A DNA stretch of 64,000 nucleotides, taken from Bryopsis sp. KO-2023. Taxonomy: Eukaryota > Chlorophyta > Ulvophyceae > Bryopsidales > Bryopsidaceae. The translations under genes and the position numbers were made by a program. The stretch spans positions 4,371,501 to 4,435,500 of the forward strand of contig BSYQ01000005.1 of the NCBI GenBank assembly GCA_030272585.1. Direction: 5' to 3'. How positions within the stretch are numbered: the first letter of the stretch is position 1; each line of letters begins with the position of its first letter. Under the pieces are notes generated by a model that did no database searches, was not told the origin of the DNA, and saw nothing but the letters and a program-made list of their open reading frames with translations. This document shows positions 1 to 8,832 of this stretch, one piece after another.

Positions 1-2327
1 TCCACTTCTGCCATGGTGGTAACTGCTGGGACTTTCGCCATAGGCACCCGTAATGCCTTCAACCATGCGTCGATCAACTCCGGGTGGTGCTGACAAAGGT
101 TTGCTACCGATACTTCTGCAGTCAGTCCTTCCACAAGCTTCTTGGCTTCCGCTGTAGTAAACATGCGCTTCTCCTGTGGCTTCACTGTTGATTTCTTGAC
201 CATCTTCTTCTTCTTTGCCATGGTATTTCTGGGCGATGGTACTTGCATCGGTCTATGCATCAATGGCGGCATCACAACTGGCTTGGATCCTTGTGGCACA
301 TCTTCTGGCTTCGGCAATCGCTTTGGAATCTCTTCTGGCTCTTTCTTTGATTCAAGGTTTGGCTGCTCTTTCAGTTCCTCCATTACAACATCTTCTGCAG
401 TAGTTGCTTGCGGTTCTGAGGGTATTGAGCTCGTATCCACAGGAGTCCCTCCATTGCTTCCTTGGGCACTGTCCATTGCTCCATTGTCGACATCCATAGC
501 AGAGTACAAGATTGATGCCATGACTTCCTCTGGTTCCTTCATGGCTGCTGTCACTGGGTCGGTCTGCTCGAAATCCATAATCAACTGATCTTCCAGTTCT
601 GCTTGGAAACTCTGCATTTGGTTGGGACAATTTCTTTTGTAATGTCCAAGGTCTAAGCAATGCCAACACGTGACTTCGCTCATGTCTATCCTTCCACTCC
701 TTCTCCTCCATTCATTTCCTCTGTTCCTTCCCCGGCCTCTTTCTCCATTGGTAAGTATTCCATCCGCTCCAGCGTCTTCAGTAATGCCATGGCTCACCCC
801 TGCCAGCTCGGGTTCTTCCGATTGTCGCATATCTGCTACCCTTTCTGTCAAGGCGGAGATCATCCTCCTGAGTTCGCTATACTGCCGCCCAGATATTCTC
901 ACTTGCTGCTCCACTCCTCGAAGTCTTGAATCCGTCACAATTTTGTGATCACGCATTTCCTTCCTTAGGCTGTCAATTTGCCCATTTACTCTCCGATCCA
1001 TAACGCCCACTTCTGCCAAAACAGGCTCCAATGCTGCATGCTCCTGCAGTTCTCCCATCAGTTCGGTTGCTGGGACCGTCACTTCCTTCTGGGTGGAACT
1101 GGGGTCCACTTGTCTCTTCTCAACTTGTCCGGCTCTGGCACTGACTCCTTCCAAAGTATCCTCCATGGGTGCATGAAGTATGGGTGTCAACTCCCCCTGA
1201 GCTCCATCCTTGTTCGATCGAAGTAAGGACCCATCTGCCACGGCTGGATTGCCTGGTACTCTGTTCGCTTCCACTTGCTGTTGCCCTTGGGATGGCACAG
1301 ATGTATACTCGTCCACTGTTTCATCACCCTTCCGGCTTTGCTCCAAGGTATGGGCTACTGGTGTTGCTGGGGCAACTCCAAACCAGGCCAGCATGTCCGT
1401 TTGCAACTTCTGCCATGTCCTCAATGGGTTTGGCACTCCTTCCACAAGGGCTGGATGTCTGGATATCCAATTGTCAACCCATGACCGAGCCTCCCTGGTT
1501 GTATAGCGGACCAGTCTCTCTATCCTCTCGTCTTCGTGTGGCTGCACTGCTGGGGGTACGTTCCAGCCAGAGCCTTCAGCGAGGATCCCATAGGAACGTA
1601 ACCAGGTGGCCACATCTTCTGCCTCTGCACCCGTAAATGCGGGTAAATGACTGTTAGTCAACCGATTAGGAAGTCCTTCTGCTGGATGTATCATGGCGCC
1701 GCCACTGCCTGGAGTCGGTGGACAAACTGGTGGTGGAACAGGAGGTCTTGGTGGAACGGGTGGAACAACTGGACCAGGTGGCACAATTGGAGGAATCTGG
1801 GGGAGACTGGCAGCAAAGGCAAATGGGTTCAGTGGTGGATGTACTGGGGGCACAGGCTCTTCCTCGAAACTAGAGGATGTCTCCCTCTTGTCTCTTTCCC
1901 CTTCAGGTTTGTCTTCGTCGGAACTGGAACTCGAGGGCTCGTTGGTAGCGCCTCCATTTCCTCCGTTCCCTGCAGCAACACTGCTCTCTTCTTCCTCTTC
2001 TTGTTTGACTTCTTCCTTAACCACAACTTCTGGCTCAACAAAGGCTTCCTCCTCTTCTTTGATCACTCGTCTTGCTTCGTCTTCTTCTTTTACTTCTTCC
2101 GCAAGCACTTCTTCCTCCTCTTGGACAACCTCGGCTTCTCCTTGGTCAGTAACGCCAACGAGGTTTCCTTCTTGTACCTCCCTTCCAGTGGGGTCAACAC
2201 TTGCTTGCTCTTCTTCTTCTTTAACGACAGCAACCACTTCGTCGTCCACCTCTGCCCTCATAACCTCGTCTCCAGCAGATCTGTCTTCCTGTCTTGCTTC
2301 ACGTTCTTCAGGAACACTCTCGACCAT
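1..2327 (-). CDS. Gag polyprotein of element D (partial, runs off window)
   Basis: The minus-strand frame that carries a CCHC zinc knuckle (CWHCLDLGHYKRNC, about 668-627) stays open wherever I traced it, to position 1. The first in-frame ATG I find is at 2327; an upstream non-ATG or frameshift-linked start is possible. The N-terminal third is very rich in Glu and Val, followed by a proline/glycine stretch and then a gag-like core with a tryptophan pattern (for example DVATWLRSYG) and a coiled-coil-like segment just before an Arg-rich patch and the knuckle. Role: structural capsid/nucleocapsid protein of the element. The sequence past the knuckle is rich in Pro and Lys and may lead into protease. 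Confidence 0.6.
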   Translation of the reverse strand, partial: MVESVPEEREARQEDRSAGDEVMRAEVDDEVVAVVKEEEEQASVDPTGREVQEGNLVGVTDQGEAEVVQEEEEVLAEEVKEEDEARRVIKEEEEAFVEPEVVVKEEVKQEEEEESSVAAGNGGNGGATNEPSSSSSDEDKPEGERDKRETSSSFEEEPVPPVHPPLNPFAFAASLPQIPPIVPPGPVVPPVPPRPPVPPPVCPPTPGSGGAMIHPAEGLPNRLTNSHLPAFTGAEAEDVATWLRSYGILAEGSGWNVPPAVQPHEDERIERLVRYTTREARSWVDNWISRHPALVEGVPNPLRTWQKLQTDMLAWFGVAPATPVAHTLEQSRKGDETVDEYTSVPSQGQQQVEANRVPGNPAVADGSLLRSNKDGAQGELTPILHAPMEDTLEGVSARAGQVEKRQVDPSSTQKEVTVPATELMGELQEHAALEPVLAEVGVMDRRVNGQIDSLRKEMRDHKIVTDSRLRGVEQQVRISGRQYSELRRMISALTERVADMRQSEEPELAGVSHGITEDAGADGILTNGERGRGRNRGNEWRRRSGRIDMSEVTCWHCLDLGHYKRNCPNQMQSFQAELEDQLIMDFEQTDPVTAAMKEPEEVMASILYSAMDVDNGAMDSAQGSNGGTPVDTSSIPSEPQATTAEDVVMEELKEQPNLESKKEPEEIPKRLPKPEDVPQGSKPVVMPPLMHRPMQVPSPRNTMAKKKKMVKKSTVKPQEKRMFTTAEAKKLVEGLTAEVSVANLCQHHPELIDAWLKALRVPMAKVPAVTTMAEV

Positions 2328-3022
2328 CACAACCTCTTCCTCGTCAACCTCGTTCACTTCCTCGTTATCCCAGCCGCCAAGAAAGTCTTCCTTCAACACC
2401 CCTTCGTCGTCAACAAGACCAGCCTCAGAAAAAGCACCAACACTTCCTTGTGCCTCAGAAACCTCAACGTCCACTCCTTCTGCACCACCAAGGCTCTCTT
2501 CCTCGTTTGGTTCTTCTTCCTCGTTCACTTTTTCCGTCAAGATCTTCTTTTTCCTTCAGCGCCGCCACAGATCTGAGTGGCAAGTCTCCCTTCTGGTCGT
2601 GATCCTTCTCTTTTACCCTTTGTTCTCCTCCAAACCTCGGACAAGTGCTGCCCTTGCTTCTTTTTCCAGCTTATGCAGCTCGTCACTCTTTCTTGTATTC
2701 GTTCCCGACCTTGTTGCAGCCCAAACAAGACAAAAGCGACCCAACAGCAGTTCTGACCTAACCTTAGGTTAAGATCCCACAAGATCCCGAAACCCACAAA
2801 GCTTTTTCGCCTTCTCTTCACCCTTGTGAGCGACCCAAGCTCGACCTTGTACCCTTTTGAAACGTATCCACCCCTGTGGGTCCTTCTCTTCACTCTTGCA
2901 AGAGCTTACTCCGCTTCTTTTCTCACTCTCAGGTCTTGCTCGTCCAGACTGCCCACTTATAACGACTGCCAGAGCCGTAGTGCACGTCTGCTGCAGCACA
3001 GCTAAAAAGTGTGCGCGCCTGG

Positions 3023-3034
3023 GCTCCGAAACCA
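3023..3034 (-). other. Primer-binding site of element D
   Basis: On the minus strand the 12-mer TGGTTTCGGAGC lies just downstream of the LTR-like region. It is identical to the PBS of elements A, B and C and would pair with a tRNA 3' end GCTCCGAAACCA. Confidence 0.65.
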
Positions 3035-3576
3035 ACAAATTACGTCGTCCTGACCGCTGGGGTCACCCCTGCAGCTGGAGTAACGGTTGCAGAGTCGTTC
3101 TTTGCAGAAATAGAACGGAAGAAGTGGGGACAGCCCCTTGGGTTTGATCACACGGGTTCACAATAGCACTCTTCACTCAAGACCCTCCCTCAAAGCTCTT
3201 TTACAACAACCCAAAGTCCGAACTCAAACAAAACAAGAAGATCCACACCAAGAAGTACAATACCCTAAGATCAGCCATTTAAATAGGCTGCAGCCTGACT
3301 CACCCTTGTCCCATTGATCGCCTAGGATCCCACCTACTGATTAAGACAACCTAACCCATCAAGCCTAACTGATCTTTCTAACCACCCTAAGTCCACTCCC
3401 TCAGTACCAATCCCTAGGACTGTCCAACCTAGTCAACCCTGTAGCTGAACTGCTACCTCTAGGCTGTGGTGGGACTGCTATGGCAGGACTGCCCTAACTA
3501 CCCTCCCTCTACTCGACAGCACTCTGGCCCTGGCCAGTGTGACGAAATCGGTCGAGGCGACGTGGTTGGGGGTTAC

Positions 3577-3701
3577 ATACGGGTTCTAGGGGGTTAAGTT
3601 CAGAGAGAACACCTTGTAAAATTAATTCTCTGGTTTGTAGTGTGTGTGACCCCAGTCTCAGACTCAGCAACGACTTCACTAAAACCTACAGGGGCCTAAC
3701 A
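3577..3701 (+). repeat. A-family LTR fragment (5'-truncated)
   Basis: About 125 bp matching the inner part and end (GGGGCCTAACA) of the 174-bp LTR at 8833-9006, lacking the first third or so. Its wording is closer to the LTRs of the nested copy than to those of the outer copy. It sits exactly between the D LTR region and the broken pol of element C, so it probably marks a former A insertion that was later lost by deletion. Confidence 0.8.
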
Positions 3702-3702
3702 C

Positions 3703-4260
3703 TGCACCTCCTGCCTCAGGGACCTGAGAGGTGGTGGTTCCACTCGACCGACCAGCCTCCTCATTCCCGGAAACCTCCTTCAAAATTCCTGCAGATGCTA
3801 CTGCCCCTGCAGCAGCACCCACTAATTCATCCACTGACCTACTCGCAGGAGACTCTGCCTCCAGCAGAGTACCCGCCAATTCATCCACTGACCTACTTGC
3901 AGGAGACTCTGCCTCCAGCAGAGTACCCGCCAATTCATCCACTGACCTACTTGCAGGAGACTCTGCCTCCAGCAGAGTACCCGCCAATTCATCCACTGAC
4001 CTACTTGCAGGAGACTCTGCCTCCAGCAGAGTACCCGCCAATTCATCCACTGACCTACTTGCAGGAGACTCTGCCTTCAACAGAGTACCCGCCAATTCAA
4101 CGTTTTCCAAACGACCGACCTTCCCTTTCGGTGTGGCTTCACAAGGCACACCACCTGCCGGGTTCTGCTTCCCTGAAACAGATGCTACCCTCCCCATGGT
4201 AGCCTGCTTGTGTGGGTGGCTACGCCGGCCCTCCCACACTCCTCTTCTGTCCTCCTTCAC
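3703..4260 (-). pseudogene. Element C pol, N-terminal remnant with 18-residue repeats
   Basis: The start resembles the beginning of element B pol (DRRGVWEGRRS against DRSGVWEGRCS, then an (E/G)xPCVAT-like stretch). In B this region precedes the aspartic protease. Here it carries five tandem copies of an 18-residue unit (ELAGTLLEAESPASRSVD) coded by a 54-bp DNA repeat. The element is cut off before any protease or RT. Fossil; no function expected. Confidence 0.75.
3824..4093 (-). repeat. 54-bp tandem repeat, five units, in frame
   Basis: Five consecutive 54-bp units beginning AATTCATCCACTGACC on the plus strand start at 3824, 3878, 3932, 3986 and 4040. The units differ by only a few bases. 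The unit length is a multiple of three, so each unit adds 18 residues to the C pol leader. The near identity of units in an otherwise old element suggests late expansion. Confidence 0.95.
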
Positions 4261-4301
4261 CTTTTCATTCCGGCCAAGGGACTCTCCAGCCCTTGACCTC
4301 T

Positions 4302-5495
4302 TTAGTTTTCCGAGCAGTCAGCGGCGAAGTGGCCTTTCTTGCCACACCTGTAACAATCAACATGGGCTGCTGATCTGCCCATATCCATCCTGCTCCTCCT
4401 GTCTGAGGAACCCTCTCCAGTTCCTCCTCGTTTCTGCCTCTGGTGTCTGCGAGGACTGCCACTGCGTCCTCTGCTTTTACTGCGACTGTAACTGCGATCA
4501 CCACCGCGACTGCCGCTGCGACCTCTACTGCCGCTGCGACCTTCCCTGACATCAAACCCCACGCGGTTACGCTGGAGGCCATCAACCTCCATACGATCAC
4601 CTAAGTGTGGTGCCTGACGCTGCGGGTGGTACCTGTCGCGTTCGGTGTTATACCTTCCTCGACTGCTACTGCGACCTCTGCTCTGGGATCTGCCTCTGCT
4701 GAACGACCTGCCACGACTCTTCGATCTGTCCCTGCGCGACCTTGCGCGTCTGCTGCTGGGACTGCGATCTCTGTGGTAGTTTTCAAGAGGACCTTCCCAG
4801 GTCGCCGCCAGCGCGATCGCTCTTTCGAGGGTGTTGGGATCTTCCATCTCAACCTTCGTCCGCAGACGCTCGTGCAGACCCTCCATGAACCTGAAGAGCT
4901 TTTCCCCAGGATTGCTGTCATGAATCTGCAGTGTGAGCCTGCGAAACTTGTGTACATACTCAGCAACCGAAAGTCGCCCCTGACGCAACCGAGACCACTC
5001 TCTTCTGAAGTCACGGTTCTCGTTCACCTTGCCAAACTCCTGTCTCAACTGTTCAACCAAAGCAACAAGTGACTGAGGCAGTTCCTGGTGGCCTGCAAGA
5101 GCAGCCTCATATCTGCCTCTCCACCAAGTACCTGCAGCTCCCCTGAGTGATCCTGCAGCCACTAAAACCTGCTGCTCTACATCCCTTGTGCCTGTCACAT
5201 CAAAATATGTCTGTAACTGCACCTGCCACTCATTCAGTGGGATATCACCAGGGTCACCATACCAAGCATCTGGTGTCTTTGCTCTGGCCTTGCCCAGTGC
5301 TGCTGGAGCCTGTGGCTGAGGCAACCTTTCTGCCACAGCCTGCTGCACCACATCATTCATCTGATGGTTGACATTTGCAGCAACATTCCTCAGGTGAAGG
5401 ACTTCATTCTGCAGATCTGTTATCATCTGCCTCATTGCCTGCAGATCGAAAGGATCTGGGGCTGGCACCCCCATCTGCTCCTCCCCGCCTGACAT
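4302..5495 (-). CDS. Gag of element C
   Basis: 398-codon ORF starting MSGGEEQMG. Residues 1-60 include a short coiled coil (LQNEVLHLRNVAANVNHQMN). A retrotransposon gag domain follows (WYGDPGDIPLNEWQVQLQ, AAGTWWRGRYEAAL, FGKVNENRDFRREWSRLRQG, VAEYVHKFRRL), then a long Arg/Ser-Gly-Arg region with a run of (R/S)GRS repeats. A C-terminal CCHC knuckle (CYRCGKKGHFAADC) closes the protein. Role: particle shell and RNA packaging. Closely parallel to the gag of element B at 33356-32175. The start ATG is embedded in the end of the upstream small ORF in another frame. Confidence 0.9.
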   Translation of the reverse strand: MSGGEEQMGVPAPDPFDLQAMRQMITDLQNEVLHLRNVAANVNHQMNDVVQQAVAERLPQPQAPAALGKARAKTPDAWYGDPGDIPLNEWQVQLQTYFDVTGTRDVEQQVLVAAGSLRGAAGTWWRGRYEAALAGHQELPQSLVALVEQLRQEFGKVNENRDFRREWSRLRQGRLSVAEYVHKFRRLTLQIHDSNPGEKLFRFMEGLHERLRTKVEMEDPNTLERAIALAATWEGPLENYHRDRSPSSRRARSRRDRSKSRGRSFSRGRSQSRGRSSSRGRYNTERDRYHPQRQAPHLGDRMEVDGLQRNRVGFDVREGRSGSRGRSGSRGGDRSYSRSKSRGRSGSPRRHQRQKRGGTGEGSSDRRSRMDMGRSAAHVDCYRCGKKGHFAADCSEN

Positions 5496-5865
5496 TCCTT
5501 CTGCGCCTCAGCTCGTTCTGCTCACGCCTCTCCTGCGTTGCCCTCTGCAATCTGTAGATAGGACACTGAGGATCAGAACAGTCGTAGTATCTGATGACGT
5601 TACCACTGCGTTCTGCCTTTCTGTGGCCGTGAGGAGGCGCTCTGAGAGGAGGTGGTGGCACCACTGCCAACGGGTGTCTCACTGGACCCAGAACCTGCAC
5701 CGGTCTGGGTAACCTGTAAGGAGCTGGAACCCAGTCCCCTGCGAAAGTAAACAGATCAGGTGGCAGGTTTCCCTGAAACTCTGCCTCACCCTGAATCACA
5801 GTTTCCTCGTCTGTTTCTGCCTCACTTTCGCTACTTCTCACTGCTACAGGTCTACCAAAACTCAT
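5404..5865 (-). CDS. Small ORF upstream of gag in element C (ORF0-type, HxH...CxxPxC)
   Basis: 153-codon ORF beginning MSFGRP. It has an acidic N terminus, a proline-rich middle (LGPVRHPLAVV, RAPPHGHRKAE), then a Cys/His cluster (HGH ... YYDCSDPQCPIYRL) and a strongly basic tail. The homologous ORF of element B begins MSFGRP as well and keeps LGPVRHPLAV, RAPPHGHR and CTDPNCNIYR, so this is a conserved element protein and not a chance frame. It overlaps the first 30 codons of gag in another frame. Function unknown. The Cys/His spacing suggests a small zinc-binding fold, possibly a nucleic-acid or suppressor-type accessory protein; that is a guess. Confidence 0.7.
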   Translation of the reverse strand: MSFGRPVAVRSSESEAETDEETVIQGEAEFQGNLPPDLFTFAGDWVPAPYRLPRPVQVLGPVRHPLAVVPPPPLRAPPHGHRKAERSGNVIRYYDCSDPQCPIYRLQRATQERREQNELRRRRNVRRGGADGGASPRSFRSAGNEADDNRSAE

Positions 5866-5892
5866 ACAACAACCAGAGTCAGAAGATCTCTT

Positions 5893-6213
5893 TTACAGGT
5901 TGCTAGTTCTGATCCTTTCCTTCTCAAGCCACTCTAACAAAAGAAGGCAGTTCGGATTCCTACAAGTAACAGAATATATCCAAGTACCCTGACGAAACAC
6001 CCAATAATGATCGTGCGAGGGAGCCAAAACTGAACTCTCCTCCACCTGACTCAGTGGTTCCTGCACCCTGTTTTCCCTGATAGGTCCTGCTCTGAAAACA
6101 AAGGCAGGTAAAGTCCGAGTCTGATCTGGCTGATTCTCACTAGGAAACCCGTCAGAGGACACTTCCTCTTCGTCAGAACTAACAACTGTAAAACCTGAGC
6201 CCGCACTGCTCAT
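5893..6213 (-). CDS. Second small ORF upstream of gag in element C (related Cys/His pattern)
   Basis: 106-codon ORF (ATG at 6213) starting MSSAGSG with an acidic Ser-rich N terminus (VVSSDEEEVSSDG). Its C-terminal half has HDHYWVFRQG ... CRNPNCLLLLEW, the same HxH, about 15 residues, CxxPxC layout as the neighbouring ORF at 5865-5404 (HGH ... CSDPQC). I infer that the two are diverged duplicates. Element B has room for only one such ORF between PBS and gag. No known family is recognised. Confidence 0.6.
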   Translation of the reverse strand: MSSAGSGFTVVSSDEEEVSSDGFPSENQPDQTRTLPAFVFRAGPIRENRVQEPLSQVEESSVLAPSHDHYWVFRQGTWIYSVTCRNPNCLLLLEWLEKERIRTSNL

Positions 6214-6638
6214 CAACTGCCGACCCTAGTTCCGCTACGCAAACTCTAACACTTCAGGCCGCGCAAATCTGCGTCTGTGCCCCCTTGCTGCTGCGCAAAA
6301 CCTGCGCCTGCAAAACTCTACCACTCAAGGCTGCGCAAATCTGCGTCTGTGCCCGCACTGAACTGTGCCCCTTACTGCTGCGCAAAACCTGCGCCTGACA
6401 ACGTTCTATGCTAGGCAACGCCTGCAAACTCTACTATAACCTTGCGTACAAAACGACCTCTGTACAGCACTGCGCCTACACAAAACTGTGCGAAAAATGC
6501 GCCAACTATGCCTGCACTCAGCGCTACCCTGCGCCCTGATCGATTCTGTAAAAACCTTGCGCCTGAAAACTCTGCGCCTGCTGTTTCACCAGAACTCTCT
6601 GCTTCTCCCAAGATCACTTGTGATCTTGCCACAAGAAT

Positions 6639-6650
6639 GCTCCGAAACCA
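6639..6650 (-). other. Primer-binding site of element C
   Basis: TGGTTTCGGAGC on the minus strand, one base after the LTR end at 6652. Confidence 0.8.
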
Positions 6651-6651
6651 A

Positions 6652-6999
6652 TGCAACGGCTGCGACTCTGCAAGTCTGCCAGCCAAGCTGAAGGTGAAAC
6701 AAAGGAGACCAAGGTGCAAAGCACTCCGAACAAGGTTAAAGCTAGGTTAAAACCAAGTGTACCAATACCCTAGAGGCGCTGCTCAAATACCCTGCTGCAG
6801 CACCTCTGACAAGACCTGATCCCCTGATCAGACAACTACTGAGCTGACACAGTGAACCCATCACTGTATCAGGTCAGATCACAGAATGTTCTGAGCTGCC
6901 AGTTCAGCAGGGACACCTGCTGAGCTGCCAGCTCGCCAACCTACAGTCAGATCTCCTGATTCAGGGCCCAGCAGGCTCTGAATCAGGCGATTCACTACA
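6652..6999 (-). repeat. LTR shared by elements B (as 3' LTR) and C (as 5' LTR)
   Basis: 348 bp. On the minus strand it starts TGTAGTGAATCGCC and ends CCGTTGCA, a TG...CA pair. Downstream it is followed by a PBS and C gag; upstream it follows the pol and small 3' ORF of B. A 61-bp piece of its start recurs at 37961-38021. It resembles the LTR at 33951-34423 only in its first bases and a few internal words, so it belongs to a related but distinct LTR subtype. Confidence 0.8.
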
Positions 7000-7371
7000 G
7001 TTTAGCTGCACTTCTGGTAGTAGCAGTGTCTGATTCGGAAGTATTCTGTCAACAGAATTGCTGTACCACCTTGGTTCTTCTTCCTTAACATCAGCCACCT
7101 TTTCCTTTCCTGCAACTGACTTTCCTTCACACTCCATTACTCTTCCTGAGATCTCATCTGCATCTGCATCTCTGAGCTGAGTCCCTTGCACCACTTCTGG
7201 TATATTCGCTACCCACTCGCGCCAACGATAATTTTCAGCACGGGCGGCCTGCAACTCAGTTCTTGCTTTCCGAAGCTGTGCGGACAGATTTGCTGCTGAT
7301 GCTGCCCTGGAGCTCAACAACTTGAAAGCTTGTTCCACCTGATCCTCGGTCTCTTGAGCGTGGTCTACCAT
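6961..7371 (-). CDS. Small coiled-coil ORF downstream of element B pol
   Basis: 136-codon ORF starting with ATG 58 bp after the end of B pol. The N-terminal half is a predicted coiled coil (EDQVEQAFKLLSSRAASAANL, then AQLRKARTELQAARAENYRWREW). The rest is acidic and ends inside the LTR. It has no signal peptide or membrane segment, so it is not an envelope protein. It sits in the same place as the much larger third ORF of element A, which is also coiled-coil at its N terminus. Function unknown. Confidence 0.5.
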   Translation of the reverse strand: MVDHAQETEDQVEQAFKLLSSRAASAANLSAQLRKARTELQAARAENYRWREWVANIPEVVQGTQLRDADADEISGRVMECEGKSVAGKEKVADVKEEEPRWYSNSVDRILPNQTLLLPEVQLNCSESPDSEPAGP

Positions 7372-7428
7372 TCCTGCTCACGCGAACGATAAAGAGAAAA
7401 TAACACTCTCCCTTTTCTTCTTCAGTTT

Positions 7429-8832
7429 TTACTGTGCTTTCCGACTAGGACGTCGCCTCATTGCGGTCCCTTCACTCCTTTGCTGATAGTCACGTAGTAC
7501 ATCTCGAGCATTCTGCAAATGTTCTGCAGGTTCCCATGTGTCCTCAGATTGATCATATCCCTGCCATCGAACAAGGTACTGCTTCCTGCCTCTGACAGTT
7601 CTGTCTGCCAGAATTCTATCCACCTGATATTCCTCTTGACCATCCACAAGCTCAGGTTCAGGTTGCCACCTCGGTGCCTCCCTTGCTGGAAAGCTGCCCA
7701 CCTGATCTTCAAATACAGGTTTGAGCTTGGACACATGAAACACATCATGTATCCTCCAATGACCTGGCAGTCTCAACCTGACTGCAACTTCAGAGAGCTT
7801 CTCAGTGACTTCAAATGGTCCACAGTACTTTGCTGACAACTTTCTGCTCAACACTGCAGGTAGGGGTAAGTCTTTTGTGGCCAGAAAAACTTTTTCGCCT
7901 GGCTCAAAGCCCCCTCCCCGCCTGGTTTCGTCCGCCACCTGGCGTTGACGTGCCTGAGCAGCAGCAATATTGTGTCTGCATTTTTCCAGATCAGATTGCC
8001 AAGTAGTCCACCAATCATCCACTGCAGGGCAGGCTGACACAGCCACAGCACTTGCAGGAGTCCTTGGGTTCTGCCCATTCATCAAATAGAAGGGGGAGAA
8101 TCCAGTAGTAGCATTGACACTGGAGTTATAAGCAAACTCAGCAGCTGCCAAGTGCTGATCCCAATCTGTTCCTGCAGGTTCAACATAACTGCGCAGAATT
8201 TCCTGCACTGTTCTGTTAGCCCTTTCAGTCTGACCATCTGTCTCAGGATGATAACTGCTTGACATTGCCAATCTTGTTCCAGCCTTCTTCCAAAGAGACC
8301 TCCAAAAATTGCTAGTGAAACGAGTATCCCGATCAGAAACAATTTCGTGAGGTAACCCAAAGAAACGAACCACATTCTGGAAAAATAAATCTGCTACCCC
8401 TGCAGCAGTAATTGTCTGCTTAGTAGGAATAAGTCTGATCATTTTTGTGAACCTATCCACAACCACCAACAAATAATCTGACCCAGTTCGAGTTCTAGGT
8501 AAAGGCCCAACAAAGTCAAGTGAAACACTGGTCCACCTGCCATCAGGAATAGGCAGGGGCTGCAGCTTACCCAAAGGCCTCTGATTAGAAGCCTTGTTCC
8601 TCTGACATGAAATGCAATTCCGGACATACTTGTGGACTGACTCGGAGATGTGAGGCCAGAAATAATGCAACTGCACCCTGACAAGGGTCTTCCTTCTGCC
8701 CAAATGTCCTGCCAATGGGGACTCATGGCAGTCATGCAGTATTTTCTCCCTGAGCCCATCTGCTTCAGGTATCCACCATTTCCAAGCATTCCCAATTCTT
8801 CTCCAGAGCCTTTGGCCATCCCATTTCACATG
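7429..8832 (-). CDS. Element B pol, C-terminal part: integrase and chromodomain
   Basis: Continuation of B pol on the far side of the A insertion. Visible in order: integrase zinc-binding domain (HDCHESPLAGHLG ... CISCQRNK), catalytic core (SLDFVGPLPRT, IVSDRDTRFTS, TDGQTERANRT, the D,D-35-E set), the GPF-type module (KYCGPFEVTEKL) and a C-terminal chromodomain (EYQVDRILADR ... YLVRWQGYDQSEDTWEP). The chromodomain marks the chromovirus clade and is known to steer integration to modified chromatin. The split from the rest of pol is due to insertion of element A. Confidence 0.9.
   Translation of the reverse strand, partial: HVKWDGQRLWRRIGNAWKWWIPEADGLREKILHDCHESPLAGHLGRRKTLVRVQLHYFWPHISESVHKYVRNCISCQRNKASNQRPLGKLQPLPIPDGRWTSVSLDFVGPLPRTRTGSDYLLVVVDRFTKMIRLIPTKQTITAAGVADLFFQNVVRFFGLPHEIVSDRDTRFTSNFWRSLWKKAGTRLAMSSSYHPETDGQTERANRTVQEILRSYVEPAGTDWDQHLAAAEFAYNSSVNATTGFSPFYLMNGQNPRTPASAVAVSACPAVDDWWTTWQSDLEKCRHNIAAAQARQRQVADETRRGGGFEPGEKVFLATKDLPLPAVLSRKLSAKYCGPFEVTEKLSEVAVRLRLPGHWRIHDVFHVSKLKPVFEDQVGSFPAREAPRWQPEPELVDGQEEYQVDRILADRTVRGRKQYLVRWQGYDQSEDTWEPAEHLQNARDVLRDYQQRSEGTAMRRRPSRKAQ

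Larger units (their letters stand above)
1..3576 (-). mobile_element. Element D: 5' part of an LTR retrotransposon (Ty3/gypsy-like), cut by window edge
   Basis: Reading the minus strand there is an LTR-like region (about 3035-3576, limits uncertain because I do not find clean TG...CA ends), a primer-binding site at 3034-3023, a leader, and a gag ORF that continues off the left edge. The LTR-like part contains an AT-rich TATTTAAAT stretch near 3283 that could be its TATA box. The PBS is the same 12-mer found in the other elements of this window, which ties D to the same broad group. Pol is not in view, so the clade is inferred from gag layout and PBS. The right border abuts an A-family LTR fragment. 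Whether the element is whole cannot be judged. Confidence 0.7.
3702..6999 (-). mobile_element. Element C: Ty3/gypsy chromovirus-type element, 5' half only (fossil, truncated in pol)
   Basis: Order on the minus strand: LTR 6999-6652, PBS 6650-6639, two small ORFs (6213-5893 and 5865-5404), gag (5495-4302), then the N-terminal part of pol, which ends abruptly at the A-family LTR fragment. Gag and one small ORF are clearly homologous to those of element B but diverged, so C is a sister element and not a copy of B. RT, integrase and the 3' LTR are missing. The LTR at 6652-6999 is shared with element B. Confidence 0.85.

Noticed and set aside
1647-2772. Long plus-strand frames rich in Ser, Thr and Phe
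   Set aside because: They are mirror frames of the Glu-rich minus-strand gag of element D; composition is explained by the opposite strand.
3731-4549. 272-codon plus-strand frame with TDLLAGDSASSRVPANSS repeats
   Set aside because: Shadow of the C pol leader and gag; the minus frame is homologous to element B, the plus frame is not.
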